Assembly (NCBI RefSeq): GCF_014898055.3
Contig: NW_023601433.1
Span: 83,895,106-83,959,105, forward strand
DNA: 64,000 nt
Reading direction: 5' to 3'
Source: Talpa occidentalis
Lineage: Eukaryota; Chordata; Mammalia; Eulipotyphla; Talpidae
Shown here: one piece after another, positions 12,291 through 23,947 of the stretch
Position numbering within the stretch: position 1 is the stretch's first letter
Layout: each line of letters starts with the position of its first letter
Program-made: the position numbers and the translations under genes
The notes under the pieces: model-generated
Databases searched by the model: none
The model's input: only the letters and a program-made list of their open reading frames with translations
Told to the model about the DNA's origin: nothing

Positions 12291-13429
12291 GTGGGGAAGG
12301 GCGAGGCCGATGGGACGGGAGCGGGGGAGGCCCCTTTCGCTGGGCCTCCCGCAGGCAGCGCCTGAAGGGGCCGTCTTGGCATGAGATTTATGAAGGGAGG
12401 CTGCAAGGAGAAGGCGGTGAGAACTGAACAGGGGAGGGTTGAGTCTGGCTTCAGCCTGATCTCCGGGGAACAGCGGATGGTCCCACAGAGCTGCCTCCCC
12501 TGGAGGCGACCCCCTTGATTTGGAGTGGGGGGCAGCGGTGAGCATGGCCACCAGGCTTGGGACTTGGGTGACCATCTGGCAGATCTAAAAGGAGGGAACA
12601 TTTGGGATGGGGGCCTGGGAGGAAGCAAAGAGCTCATTTAGCCAGGCAGAGGGAACAGGCCTTGTTCATTTAGCAAGGACACTGCACGGGGTGACCTCGT
12701 GAGCTGTAGGCCACCTGGGGGCACATAGCAGGGCTTATTGTCAAGTCGTTGGAGAAGGACACAATGGGGCCATTACCAATCGCCTCAGCAGCTGAATCCT
12801 TCTGAACCCTTCTGTGTGGACACCCACTCTGCCCTAAAGAGTTCTGGGAGAGCAGGACTCAAAGTCTCCAATAGGTGGGGTCTGTATCCTCAGGAGATAG
12901 AAGCACCCCACTGCCGGGTCCTCACCCCACCTGCCCTGGACAGGCCATTTCCCCTTGCTGGGTCTCAGCAGCCCCATCACCATCAGTGACAGCGGCCAGG
13001 CCTCCAGGAAGGCTGGGCCTAAGGCTCAACATCAGGGCGAGGCTGGCCCTGGACCCCTACGAGTGGGTGGAAAATTAAGCCACTCTCCTCTGTGGGGACT
13101 TGAGCTCAAGTGTCCCAGGTCTCTGCATTTGCCCAGTGCCAGCCACAGTCACTTCTAGAAGAAGGTCCTCCAACTTCATGAAATACTGCCCTGCTCAACC
13201 GTTCTGGCACCTTATGTTTTGCTCTTATGTTTGGGTTATGTTTTGCTCTTGTAAATGCAGAAGGCGTGACCTCTCAGGCCGGGGACAAGAACAAAAGGTG
13301 GATCCTGAGAGAGGCCAAGGGAATGAAGAATAGACCGCCCCACTGCCCCCATATTCAAGGGGCCAACCCGGTGAGGCTCAGACCTAGCAGCTCCGAGCAA
13401 GTCCGTTCAAGTCAAGAGATGTGTCTTGA

Positions 13430-13655
13430 ACTTCCCTGGTGGTCTTGGGGCTAAGGCTCAGCACCGTCACTGCCACAGTCTGAGTTTGATCCCCAGCCAG
13501 GGAGGTGACCCACATGGCACAGCAGACCTCTCCTGTCTCCCCGCTGCTCCCCTCAGCAGTGTACTTCAGTCAGTCTGCCTGTTCTGCTCCCCACTCTGTC
13601 TCTGGTGAATCCTCTCACCCTCCACACCTCTGGCATACACCCCAGTTTTTCTAAG
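13430..13655 (+). mobile_element. tRNA-derived SINE, ttaagg-head subtype, degenerate
   Basis: The head is cttccctggtggtcttgggg, followed by gtttgatccccagcc, cagcagacctctcctg, cccctcagcagtgtacttcag and ctctggtgaatcctctcacc. Its tail has become a GAAA/GA simple repeat (13654-13718). Confidence 0.85.
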
Positions 13656-13668
13656 AAGGAAGAAAGAA

Positions 13669-13711
<43 letters not shown>

Positions 13712-13718
13712 AAGAAAG
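13654..13718. repeat. (GAAA)n/(GA)n simple repeat at a SINE tail
   Basis: A purine-only tract of about 65 bases grown from the A-rich 3' end of the adjacent SINE. Confidence 0.85.
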
Positions 13719-15289
13719 GTGTTTTTGGTGCCTGTGCCATTAGTCAGGAGCCTTCCAGCTTCAAATGGCAGAAATCCCAGGCTCACACACAGAGGGGTCT
13801 GGAGGAATGGGGGCCTCCTAAGAGGACTCTGAGTGGCCAGCGTGGCTCCTGTGCCCATCCTTGAACCCATCACCACGGCCAGAGGAAATGCAATGCTTGG
13901 ATTCAGCAAATGTCTTTCCTGCAGGACCCATCAGTATCTCACCGTGACCGTGTGGGCAAACAGAGCATGCAGTTCCCTAAATTGCTTTGAATTTGAGCAA
14001 ACAGTATGAAATTGAGAGATCTGTCAAGCTGGGCCTGCATTCGGATGGGCCGAAGCCAAGGATACCTCCTTTCTACAGAGCATGAGTTCTCCATTTTGCT
14101 GCAATCCCCACCAAGCCCTAATGTCTAGTCCCAACCTGCTTTGCTATAGACACCTACATTGATGCCTTTGATGCTGGGCTAGTGATTACATTCTAAGTCC
14201 CAGATACAAAAATGTGAAGCACTAAATTCATTGCAAGCACCTCCTCCTCAATACCTGCGCATGTGCGCACTTCCACACGCACACGTGACACAGACATGCA
14301 TGTGTGCATTCAATGCACAGCCATCACATCCCCAAAATGAGGGCCAGATCCTCCTCTGCAGGTACTGGGGCACACACCTGCTGTCTACCAGGCTCTTGCC
14401 CAGGCCGGGAGGGGGAGCAGCGGCAGGCATCACCCTGGTCGCCTTTCCTAAGCAACTGCCTTGCCTGGGGCCAGCTGGGCAGCAAGAACACCCCTTTGGC
14501 TGTGGAAGACTGACCCCCAGCTTCCATGTCGCCCTGGCTGAAGGCTGGAGGCCTAGATGGGGGCAGAGGAGGAGCCATAGAGGGCAAGGAGGAGCCTCGG
14601 CCACTAGGACCCACAGGGAGCCAAGGGGGGGTCCTGCCTGGAGAGGGGTTCGGCTGGGATGGAGACTGGGTATGTCTCGGCAGGTCCACGCACCTGGCAG
14701 CCCCATTTACCTGCCGCAGCCCTGTCCCAACAGAGAAGCTCCTGTTCCAGCACCTCCCTGCAGGCTCCCCAGGCCCCCCCATGAGAGAGCCAAGAAGGGT
14801 GAGACAGCAGCAAGAAACTCTCTTCCCCATGCCCATCCCCCCACGTCTCGTCCACAGGCTCAGCTTCGCTCCAAGTCCTGCTGTCTCCCTGGGCCTCCTC
14901 TCTGCCCTTGGCGTTCCTTGGGTGTCAACCAGGAAGGACTGAACTAAGATAATTGACATGCGTTATCTGGATGGGGTTGCCAGGTCCCTCAGTTCCTTAT
15001 CTCCAGCTTGCGGAGACCAGGAGAGGAACAAACAGCAGCTGACAAGTCTCCCAGGAGCACAGCCAGGGGCAGAGGCCTGACTGGGAGCGAAAGCACCTGT
15101 GATGTATGTGGGCTCCACCGCCCGCCTGGAGGCGAGGGGCGGGAAAGGTTGCTGCTGGCTGAAACAATCCTAGGAGGCTTCCAGGAGGAGGCTGCCTATG
15201 CTGGGCTTTGAAGAATGTGCAGGTTTTAAAAGTGTTGAGGGCACAGCAGGCAGGAGACACAGCTTACGTGAGGAATGGATGTGTGTAAC

Positions 15290-15440
15290 TCAAGAGGCTC
15301 TGACTTCCACATACCTGGGTTCCAGTCCAGTTGTGTGACTTAGTGGCTCAAACTAGTCTGTGCCTCAGTTTCCTCACTTGCAAAAATGAAAGCAATCATA
15401 GCAGGGGCCATGTGGGTTATTATGAGATTAGAAGAAGTGA
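15290..15440 (+). mobile_element. MIR-like SINE fragment
   Basis: Plus-strand text follows the MIR layout: gggttccagtccagttgtg, then gtgacttagtggctcaa, then tgcctcagtttcctcact and a trailing attatgagattag. It is an old fragment with no duplications visible. Confidence 0.6.
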
Positions 15441-16269
15441 CGCCGAGACGCACAGCATGCAGCAGGTGCTCACCGCAGGATTCTGCACTGGTTCCTCCCC
15501 ATTCCGGGTAGCTGGGGGCGGGGTGCTCAGGAGGGAGTAAGAAGGAGCACTTGGATAGATGACACACGCCCGCCACAGACAACCCATTTTACAGACAAGC
15601 ACAGGAAGGTGCTGGGGGCACAGCATGCGCTGGAGGTCCTGGGCTCGGCTAGTCATGGGGAGCAGTCTGCTGAGTCCACTCCGGGCAACTCGTGTCTCTC
15701 CTATTCTGGGGTACAGGTAGTGTAACTCCCAAGAAACAGGGCTGGGTCCTGGTGGCCTCTGGAGGCAACCCCACAATCTGGGGGCTATGTCTGGGGTCAA
15801 AGAGAGAATGAGCCCAGGCAGCGGGAGAAGCAGAAAGAGGTCACCGCGGCTCTCAAAGCCCTTCCCGCCTGGCGGAGGGAACAGCCCTGGCAAAGAGTGG
15901 AAATGGGCAGTGGCAATGGGTGCCTCCAGCGCAGAGGTGCGCCCTGGGCCCCCGAGAGGGCGCGCACTTGCCCGAGGTCACACAGCCTTCGCCAGGCAGG
16001 AAAGGGGTGCTCCACGGGCCCCGGGAGCTGGGTCTGCCAAGGGCTATGGAGCTGGATGTACCCCACGCTCAGTCTTGTTTCCTACAGGGCTGTCGGGGGT
16101 TGGATCGGGCCCCCCATGCCAACACCTGAGGGCCCCAGCCATCCGGGGGACCTCAGCAACCCCCAGTTGGGAAAAGCGGGGAACTTCCCCAGCCCAGAGC
16201 CAGGCTTCCCCAATGGAGACGCTTTGCTGCCCCCTGGTGGCAGCAAAAATTGCTCATTTCCCCTCCAGC

Positions 16270-16337
16270 TTCCTGAGAGCACCTTCCTGAGAGCACCTTC
16301 CTGGGAGCACCTTCCTGGGAGCATTTTCCCGGGAGCT
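16270..16337. repeat. 14-bp tandem repeat, about five copies
   Basis: The unit is ttcctgagagcacc, drifting to ttcctgggagcacc and ttcccgggagc. The boundaries are clear. Confidence 0.9.
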
Positions 16338-16882
16338 GGAGGGGGCCAAGAGGAGACCAGCACCCACCCTCCCACCACCCTCCGTGTGTCCAGACCCACC
16401 GGGAGGCTCTACCTCCTTCTCCAAAGTCCCCCCACCACCAACTTCCACTCAGCCATGTCAAAAATCAGTTTGGGCCTCCTGGCAGCTATGACCGTAGGCA
16501 GATTAGGCAGACTTTCCGGGCCTCAGTTTCCCCATATGTTGAAGAGGGATGGTTTCTGCTTCTCAGAGCCTTCATGCCCATTAAAGAAGACAATGGCTAG
16601 AAGAATTACTGCACCTGATAAAGACCGGAGATGTTGGCCTCGCCCTCCCAAGCATGAGACGGGACAGAACACCTCCCCCGCTCCTTCCTGAGCAGGTTCC
16701 CATGCAAAGGAAGCCCAGTTAGAAGCTCAGCATGGCCGGATCTCCTCAGACACCTGAGCTCTCAATCTTTGACTCTGTTGTCCCTGCTGTGTGACTTTCA
16801 GAGAGTGGCTGTGTGCACTCTAAGAGCTCATGGAGGTGGAAACCATAGACCCACTGGAGTTACCGACTCAACTCAGAAAGGG

Positions 16883-16888
16883 TTTATT
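16883..16888 (-). promoter_or_regulatory. SDSL: SDSL poly(A) signal AATAAA
   Basis: TTTATT on the plus strand is AATAAA on the gene strand, about 165 bases after the stop. This predicts a short 3' UTR of roughly 16865-17052. Confidence 0.75.
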
Positions 16889-17052
16889 GGCCAAGAATGC
16901 AGGGGATCCAAGAGAGCAGTTCAAGAGGGCTTCCTGTAGGAAGCAGTCAGCACAAAAGCACAGGACAGCATAGAGTCCCCGCAGCTACAGGGGGGTCCAT
17001 GAGCCATGTGGGAGTTTTTGTTGTCAGGCCAGCACTCCCCAACCAGGAGCCC

Positions 17053-17246
17053 TTAGTTCTGGCTCAGCTGGGCTTTCAGAGCCTGCAGTTCTTGGCTGTT
17101 AATGCTGTTGCCCCCACACACAATGACCACAACTGAGGCCAGGGAGGGGGGCAGGCGACCCTCAGCCTGGAGCTTCCCCAGGAGGCCTGAGTAGATGGCA
17201 GCCAAGGCTGCCCCACAGGCAGGCTCCACCAGCATCCGCTCGTCAT
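17053..17246 (-). CDS. SDSL: SDSL last coding exon
   Basis: The acceptor ccacag precedes 17246. It encodes [20 protein letters not shown] through VVIVCGG and ends LKAQLSQN with TAA at 17055-17053. It carries C304, expected to sit near the PLP pyridine nitrogen. Confidence 0.93.
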
Positions 17247-20200
17247 CTGTGGGGAGAAGAGCATGGAGGTGGAGAAGGAACCAGTTAGTGCTGGACAGGC
17301 TTTGAGCCATCCATCCACCCATCCACCAACCATTCGTTCACCCATCCAACCATCCATCCATCCAACCATCCACCCATCCATCCATCCATCCATCCATCCA
17401 TCCATGCACTCATCCATCATTTGTCTGACTCTCCATCCATCAATCTGACCATCCACCCCTTCATCCATCTGCCTTTCATCCATCTATTCATCCCTCAGTT
17501 TCCTCTATCCGTCATTGGATTGTCTGTCTGTCCATCCATCAGTGTGCCTGCCAATCAACAGATCCATCCATCCATCTAGCCATGCATCCATTCATCCACA
17601 CAGCCATCCATACGTCCCCCATCCATCATGTGACTGTCTTTCTGTCCATCCGTCAATGTGTCCATTAATCATTGTGCCCATCCATCCATTTCTATATTAG
17701 TCATCAATCCATTGCCCCATCTGTCCATCCATCTATCCATCTACCTACCCATCCATCTATCCATTGTTCACCTTTGCGTTCACTCATACATTCATCTATT
17801 CATTCAACACACATTTGCTAGGTACCCAACTCCCTGTACTAGGAAGACCCTGGGGACACAATAGCGAACAAGATACAACAGCCCCACCCTCACAGTGTTC
17901 ACAATTTAGATCATGACTGGTGTGTAGGAAGTCTCCAATCCAGGTGGAGATCTGGGAAGGCTACCTGGAGGAGGTGCCATGATGGCTGAGTAGCCCTCCA
18001 ATATGTGAAACTGACAGAGAGCAGGGCCAGGGCTGGCAGCCAGAGAAAGGAAGAGCATGCAGAAGTCTGGGACTAGAGACAGCACAGTACTTCACCCCCA
18101 CCCCTCGCAGCTACTCAACCTGCTCTTACTGGGCATTTTCTGCCACCCAGCTCTGTGATAGGCGCCAAGGACACAAATAAGCAAGAACAAGCTCTCCCTA
18201 GGGGATCAGATTGGGGGGGCCCTCCAAGACCAGCCAGAGGCAGTTCTCACCCACCTAGGAACTGCTGCACCGCGTTCACAGCCTCCACATCCTCCACCAC
18301 CTCAGAAAAGATCTTGAACTCCTTCACGCACGCCAGGGCCCCCACAGCCACCGTCTTGGCCCCCAGGCACTTGGCCACACTGCGAGAAGCGGCAGGCAGG
18401 GTAGTGAGTGCAGGGGAGCAGGGAAGAAGCAGGTGTCCTGCCCACACAGACCCGGGGCCCCTCCCCCATCCTGCCTGGGCCAGGGCTCAGCATTACAAGA
18501 GCCTAGCACACAGCCTGGCCCGGGAGGGGGTTCAGAAATCACGTATCTGTGAATGATTGACAAATGGGTGTCATCCCTCAGACTCTACTACCCTGACTGG
18601 GCCATTCCTGCAGATTCCAGAAAGCCAAACAGAGAAAAAGATTTTTTTTTCATTTTATTCATTAATAACTATTTAGCATGTCTATACTGTAGTTGGTGTT
18701 TATTGAAGGTTCACCAGGCACTGGATGTATGGATTTTCTGTTTTAATCCTTACACTCGCCCTTTGAGCTAGACACCTAGGAGCTCCATTTTACAGGTGAG
18801 GAAACTGGAGCTCAGAAAGGTTAATAATTGACTCAGGGACATGCGGCCAGTCGGTACCAGAGTGTGGATTCAAACCCAGGCAGTCTGGCACCAAGTCTGT
18901 GCTCTTTACCTCTGTGCTGGAGCCCCCTGAGGTGGGCAGAGTTCCAGGCCCAGTAGGGAGCACAGTCTGGAGCCAGGCTGTGGTTTCAAACCTTGGCTCC
19001 GCACTGTGTGACCTTAGGAAAGTCACTTCACTTCTCTGATCCTATTTCCTCACCTGAAAAATGGGGATAATGGCAGCACTTGGCTCATGAGGTTGTCATG
19101 GGATTGACTGAGTTAAAACCTTAAATGCTTAGACTGGAGTCGAAGTGGGCTGTGGTTATTATTATCTCCTTACTACAAAGCTCAGTCTCGGGGACAAGCA
19201 GCAGCAGATAAGGAAACAAGGGAAGAAATAAATAACCACCTGCATGAGGAGGACGTGGGCAGGGACCCTCCCTGGCACAGGCCTGCAGGAGGGAAACCAG
19301 CCCAAAGCAGAGCAGGGTGCTGGGGCTGCAGTCTGGGGTGAAGGGGACCTTCTTGGGCAGCCCCTGCCCCCACCAGTTAGGACTGGGAGGCCCCAGAGCA
19401 GCACCACCCCCACCCTCCAGGCCCCGTGAAGTCCCCACCTGTGCCCACCTGGTGATGTCCGGCAGCGTGACCAGCCTGCCCGCCTCAACAGCCGCATTGA
19501 AACAGTTGGCCCCTCGGGTCTCCATAGCGATGATGGGCACGTGCTGCCAGCCCACCCGGGCCAGGCCGGCAGCCACCCCAGCCAGGAGGCCCCCGCCCCC
19601 CACCGCCAGCACCAGGGCCCCTGGAGGGGTCCGCAGCACCGCCTTCAGCTCCTGCACCAAGCTGGCGTGGCCTTCCCTGGAAGGGAGGGAGCGAGGGGAA
19701 GAGGGGAGCAGGGGAGGAGCAGGGTAGCCCAAAGGCTCAGTCCCCACCAAAAGCCAGGGTGAGGGGAGAGGGGCCCCAGCAGCTTGTTCCTGCAGCTGTC
19801 ATCCATTCCTCCCTCCACAACCAGGAGCTTTCTCAGACTTTATCCACGTACTCTGCTCCGGCAGACAGCAGCTGGCACATGCGGTTGGGGGGACCCGCAA
19901 GTCACCCACATACCAGGGCCAGCCTGACTCTAGGCCTCTGGGACCCTGTGTCTCTGGCACTTGTTGACAGGGTGATTTTGGGCAAGTGGCTTGTCCCCTC
20001 CATGGCTGTTTCCTTGCCTGCAAAATGGGCTTAAAGCATCTACCTCCAGGGCTTTGGGGAGAGTCAGTGGGTTACATGTTACCTAAAGCAACACTCAAGA
20101 AAGAGGCTTTGTGTCTAGCGTTCCCATTTCACACCCTGGAAACTGAGGCAGCGGGGGTCAGATGCTGTGCTCAAGTCACATGGCTCCCCAGTGGCAGATG

Positions 20201-22894
20201 TGGGGTCTGAACCCCAGTGTTTCTGGCCCGGAAGCCCCTCCTCCTCTGGCCCCTGTGTCCCCCACACTCAATGGGAGAACGCTGATTCTCTGGCTCTGAG
20301 CCCCAGGGGTGGGGGCCCCCCTTACCATATCAGGGGGTGGTCAAAGGGGGGCACGTTCACCCAGCCGTCCCTCTTGGCCAGCTCTTGTGCCCTCAGGTTG
20401 GCCTCGTCCCAGATCTAAAGAGATACCAGCGGCCTCAGAAGACCCAGGTGCTACCTCTACGCACCCCCACTCATGTTCCCTGCAAAGAAGCCCCTTGTCC
20501 CCCCTGAGAAGATCGCACCCCAGGAGGCCTCTGGACTAGGGAGATGAGGGCCAGACCGGAACCCCGCCTGCCACCAGCCCGGAGCCCCCGGGCCATCAGG
20601 AAGCCGGGACCGAGGGGGTCCCGTGTCTAGAAGGCCCGGCTGTGGGGGCCGCTGGCTGGGCAGCACCGGCGGGGAACCACCGCTGGGTGAAACAGGCTCC
20701 CCAGCTCATCTGTTCTCCCATCATCGGCTGATCAGTGTGTCTCCCCAACAGTCCTCTGAGCTTCGTGAGAGTAAAGTCCATGTCTAATTTCCGCTGTGTT
20801 CCTAGTTCTGTGTAACAGAAGGCAGGCGCCCAGGAGGGGGGAGGGGGAGGGAGGGGAGGGGGGAGGGAGGGAGAGAGAAGGGAAGGGAGGGGAGGGAGGG
20901 GGAGGGAGGGAGGGGAGGGGAGGGAGGGGGAGGGAGAGGGAGGGAGGGAGGGAGGGAGAGGGAGGGGAGGGAGGGAGAGGGAGGGAGGGGAGGGAGGGAG
21001 GGAGGAGAGGGAGGGGAGGGGAGGGAGGGAGGGAGGGAGGGAGGAGGGAGGGGAGGGAGGGAGGAGGAGGAGGGAGGGAGGGGGAGAGGGGAGGGGAGGG
21101 TAGGATGGGTCGGGGGATGGGATGAATTTTTTTTATTTTAATTTTGATCTCTGCTTTCCAGGGATGATTTTTTTTCCTCTTCCCAGGAGGGGAACAAACT
21201 AGGAATTTGCGTCTCTGCTTCTTCAGGAGCCGAAGGTGAGCAACATCCCCACCAGGGCCCCTGTCCTAGGTGGGGGCGCAGAATGAGGACTGAGGCTGCA
21301 TCCTCTCCCTTTAGACTCTTGCAACGTGTTGAAGAAGGCAGTGCTGATGGATAGTGGGGTGCAGGGAGCCAGACCCGCTCCTGGTACCCCCAGCTTCTTG
21401 TTTCTCCCAAGGGAGTTCTTTTCAGGGTGGAGAAGGGAAGGTAGGAGGTCTTTGCCCTCCACACACCTCCCCTTCCTCACACCTGTCAGCTCCACCACCC
21501 TGGAGAAGGTGGAGTTCTCGTCTAAGGTCAGCAAAAGGAAAAGGAGACAATGTCTTTGGCGTGAGGTAGGGATGAAGGAGAAACAGCCCTTCCAGCTGGT
21601 TTCCCCTTCCTGGGGACATTACCTTTCCAGCCAGCTGAACCTCGGCTCCCTCCCCCTGCAGCCGCCTCACCACCTGCTGGGAGGGGCCTTCTGGGAGCAC
21701 GATGGTGGCAGGGATGCCCAGTTTCCGGGCAGAGTAGGCAGCAGCGATGCCCGCATTGCCCCCTGTGGAGGCAGGAAAAGGGGGTGCAGTGGGCAGTGTT
21801 ATTTTCCAGTGGACACACCCTTCCCCTCCCCCTCCAGTTCCCCATGGGAGTCCCTCCTTCCCCACATGCATGTACCCCTTCTCTGTGTCCTCCCCCTGGC
21901 CCCAGAGGTGGACATGTGATCTAGATTGAGCCAATCAAAGAGCTGAATTGCCTGACCCGCGATTGGTTCACAAAGGAGTACATGACCCAAGCTGGGTCCA
22001 AAAAAACTATGCATGGACTGAGGAGCACCAGGGAAGGGGTGCTCCCCTTTCACTAGGATTGGTAGGACAGTAGGAGGCAAGCCTGGGACTCCTGGCAACC
22101 ATCTTGTGTCATGATGCCAGTATGAAAATAAATCTATTATAGAGGAAAGAAAAGTCAAGAGGAGAGCTACAGAGGAGAGCTGCTGGATCCAACTGTGCCT
22201 GAAAGCCACATCCTAAGAATCTTCCATTCTTAGAGCCTGTAGCCTAAACCTGTATGAACTGAAGTTCTGTCACTTGTACCACAAGTCCTCATGATGAAAA
22301 GAGGGTTGGGAGAAGACATACAAAGTGGCTATCTGACCACGGCCTCAATGAGACTGGATCTTTAAGGAGAGGTCCAGTCCTAGCCATCTACTGCTGCTCC
22401 AGCCATCTCTTCCTCCCCCGCACCCAGCCCTGAGATCCCTCATGAAGTAAAAGGGTCACCTGAGGAGCACACGAGGTGTTTACATCCCTTCTTGGCCACC
22501 TGGGACGAGAAGAAATGGCACTGGGCGTTAATCAAGAAGAAGTCATAGAGGACTGTGTAGGATGGAGACGGCTGCTCCCCATCTCTCTCCACCTCTCCCT
22601 CATCCTGCCCAGTTCCCTCCTCTCATCTGTGCAAGTTTGCACCCCCCTCTGCCCTCATCCCATCCAGCCTGCACCTCTTATCGCTCCCCCTTCCTATACA
22701 ACCTCACATCTCCCCTCCTGCCCACACATCCTCACCTCCTGGCAGAAATGCCCGATGCCCCGGATCTTGAAGGAGCCAGCCGGCTGCACATTCTCGTACT
22801 TGAGGTAGACAGGCACACCTGCCACTTGGGACAGTGCCCAGCTCTCCAGCAGCGGTGTGACCACGTGGAAGTGCTCACTCTTGGAGGCCTCCAT
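17053..22894 (-). CDS. SDSL: Serine dehydratase-like (SDSL), complete, 7 coding exons
   Basis: This is a PLP-dependent fold-type II serine/threonine dehydratase paralogue, expected in the cytosol and converting L-serine or L-threonine to pyruvate or 2-oxobutyrate plus ammonia. The coding exons, in minus order, are 22894-22736, 22499-22460, 21762-21623, 20414-20326, 19676-19449, 18379-18255 and 17246-17053. All have GT/AG borders and they join in phase to give 324 residues. The PLP lysine is K43 in [10 protein letters not shown]. Other landmarks are the cofactor loop SSGGNAG (66-72), the phosphate loop VGGGGLLAG and C304 in VIVCGG. The ATG at 22894 has a purine at -3 and G at +4. The encoded N-terminus [12 protein letters not shown] is about five residues shorter than I recall for human SDSL. 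Glycine before the GN of the loop, where SDS has alanine, is the known paralogue difference and is linked to lower activity in the human isoform. Confidence 0.95.
17311..17785. repeat. (CATC)n/(ATCC)n degenerate simple repeat in SDSL intron 6
   Basis: About 470 bases of CATC-CATT tetranucleotides, purest at 17360-17405, lying 65 bases from the last SDSL exon. Interruptions such as tctgtctgtcc suggest an old array. Confidence 0.9.
18255..18379 (-). CDS. SDSL: SDSL coding exon 6
   Basis: 125 bases between tcgcag and gtgggt, encoding [20 protein letters not shown] through AVNAVQQFL. Its length is identical to the SDS exon. Confidence 0.92.
18960..19130 (+). mobile_element. MIR-like SINE fragment in SDSL intron
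   Basis: It has the MIR layout: caaaccttggctccgcactg, tgtgaccttaggaaagtcac, tcctcacctgaaaaatgggg and atgaggttgtcatgggattg. A second, minus-oriented MIR-like piece lies at about 18730-18880 (cattttacaggtgaggaaac). Confidence 0.7.
19449..19676 (-). CDS. SDSL: SDSL coding exon 5
   Basis: 228 bases between ttccag and gtgggc, the same length as in SDS. It encodes [20 protein letters not shown], then the tetraglycine phosphate-binding loop [11 protein letters not shown], and ends at LVTLPDIT. Confidence 0.92.
20326..20414 (-). CDS. SDSL: SDSL coding exon 4
   Basis: 89 bases between ctttag and gtaagg, encoding [18 protein letters not shown] through PPFDHPLI. It is three bases shorter than the SDS counterpart (one residue, RDGW versus NNPGW), so the phase is kept. 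Confidence 0.9.
20826..21116. repeat. GGGA-rich purine tract in SDSL intron 3
   Basis: About 290 bases of almost pure G/A on the plus strand, built of gggaggg, gggagag and ggaggag words with dozens of G-triplets. It sits in the intron between coding exons 3 and 4. On the transcribed minus-strand gene it appears as a C/T-rich RNA tract. Confidence 0.95.
21623..21762 (-). CDS. SDSL: SDSL coding exon 3
   Basis: 140 bases between tccacag and gtaatg. It encodes [20 protein letters not shown] and onward to QLAGK. Asn69 of GNAG is the residue expected to contact the PLP ring hydroxyl. Confidence 0.9.
22460..22499 (-). CDS. SDSL: SDSL coding exon 2
   Basis: A 40-base micro-exon between tcgtcccag and gtgacc, encoding [13 protein letters not shown] plus the first base of a glycine codon. 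It has the same length and phase as SDS exon 48800-48839. Confidence 0.9.
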
Positions 22895-22914
22895 TCCGAC
22901 AGCACCCAGACGAC
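22736..22914 (-). CDS. SDSL: SDSL first coding exon
   Basis: The acceptor ttgcag precedes 22914. Twenty untranslated bases lead to the ATG at 22894-22892. The exon encodes residues 1-53, including K43, and ends at the donor gtgagg after CQE. Because a good acceptor lies just 5' of the ATG, at least one untranslated exon must exist further upstream; it was not located. Confidence 0.9.
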
Positions 22915-23640
22915 CTGCAAGAGGACACGGTGTTGCAGCCCAGGCGGCTCCAGCCAAGTCCCTTCACCAGGATGAGAAAGAGGAAGGTGAAAAACCCCTC
23001 AGCTTGGCCCCAGCTGGCTGCCAGGCCATGAGACTCCAGGTGTGCATCTATGCCTCTCTGAGCCTCAGTTTCCCCATCTGGCCAAGAAGGTTTGGACTAA
23101 GGGCCTTTCACTCTGTAACTGCGGCTGCCCACAGTGGTGGGGATGTAGAAATGGCCAATAGGGGTGCTAAGTGGAAGAACTCACTCATCATTCATTCATT
23201 CATTCAAAAAACATTTATTGAGCACTGATTAGATGCCAGGCAGTTCCCAATTTGGGAACCCAGGGATGACATATCAGAAGGGGGGCCCTGCTTCGTAAGA
23301 GCTGATATTTGGTTGGGGAGACAGTCACAGCATTTCCTACAGGCCTGACTTGAGATGGTTTATTTTAGCAAGGAGAGTCAAGAAAGACCTCTCTCGAGAC
23401 TTTTTAAAAACTTTGATTATGGAAACTTTCAAGATAGGAAAGCATGGAGGACTGTGAAAGGAGCTTTGCAGCTGTTGCACACCCCTGCCTATGTAACTTC
23501 TCTCCTCTTACTCGTATTGCTGTTATCTGATAATGATTGGTGTGTTTTCCTCCTGTATTGTTTCATCTGTAAATATTTCAGCATGTGCTTTCAGGGAAAA
23601 CTACAGACCTTTTTTTCTAGTAAGATTTACTTATTTCCTT
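22915..23640. other. Upstream flank of SDSL coding region
   Basis: It should contain intron 1 and perhaps the promoter of SDSL. A MIR-like piece (gcctcagtttccccatct, 23060-23120) and a cattcattcattcattc run (23189-23206) are visible. No TATA box or untranslated exon could be assigned with confidence. Confidence 0.4.
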
Positions 23641-23945
23641 TGACTTTTCACTTTTGAATTGAGGGCCCTGCCAGCTCATTACATACATTTCAGCATCACG
23701 ATTCCACACGTGTCTCTTGCAAAGCCACCGCCGCGAGTCTAGGTGGGACCCATCACCATACGGAAAGACAGAATCCTCAGCCATCACCACACACAGTTAC
23801 AGCATTCTTTTTCTTGCGCGATGAGAACTTTCAAGATTTGCTGTCTTAGCAACTATCAAATATGTGACACAATATTATAAGTTCTAGTCCAGGATACTCT
23901 CAGAACTTATTTCTTTTGTCAATGGAATTTCTACCTTTCGACCAC
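23640..23945 (-). mobile_element. L1 3'-UTR fragment, antisense
   Basis: The plus strand carries the old L1 3'-UTR reverse-complement pattern: gtgggacccatcaccata, cttgcgcgatgagaactttc, ttagcaactatcaaatatg and ggatactctcagaacttat. A minus-oriented SINE abuts it at 23948. Confidence 0.75.
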
Positions 23946-23947
23946 AA

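Larger units (their letters stand above)
9323..13428. other. Intergenic, candidate LHX5-flanking regulatory DNA
   Basis: No coding exon is visible. It holds two AT-rich, repeat-poor stretches (about 9640-10230 and 11925-12290) discussed as possible regulatory elements, a MIR-like fragment near 11700-11830 and otherwise unassigned unique sequence. Confidence 0.5.
13720..16864. other. Intergenic between LHX5 and SDSL 3' ends, no gene seen
   Basis: LHX5 and SDSL converge here, so this is a 3'-to-3' spacer. It contains a MIR-like fragment (about 15290-15440), a 14-bp tandem repeat (16270-16337) and another MIR-like stretch near 16490-16580. No coding exon is supported. Confidence 0.5.

Noticed and set aside
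17311..17785. Telomere-like or satellite array
   Set aside because: The unit is CATC/ATCC, a common intronic tetranucleotide repeat, not a telomere motif.
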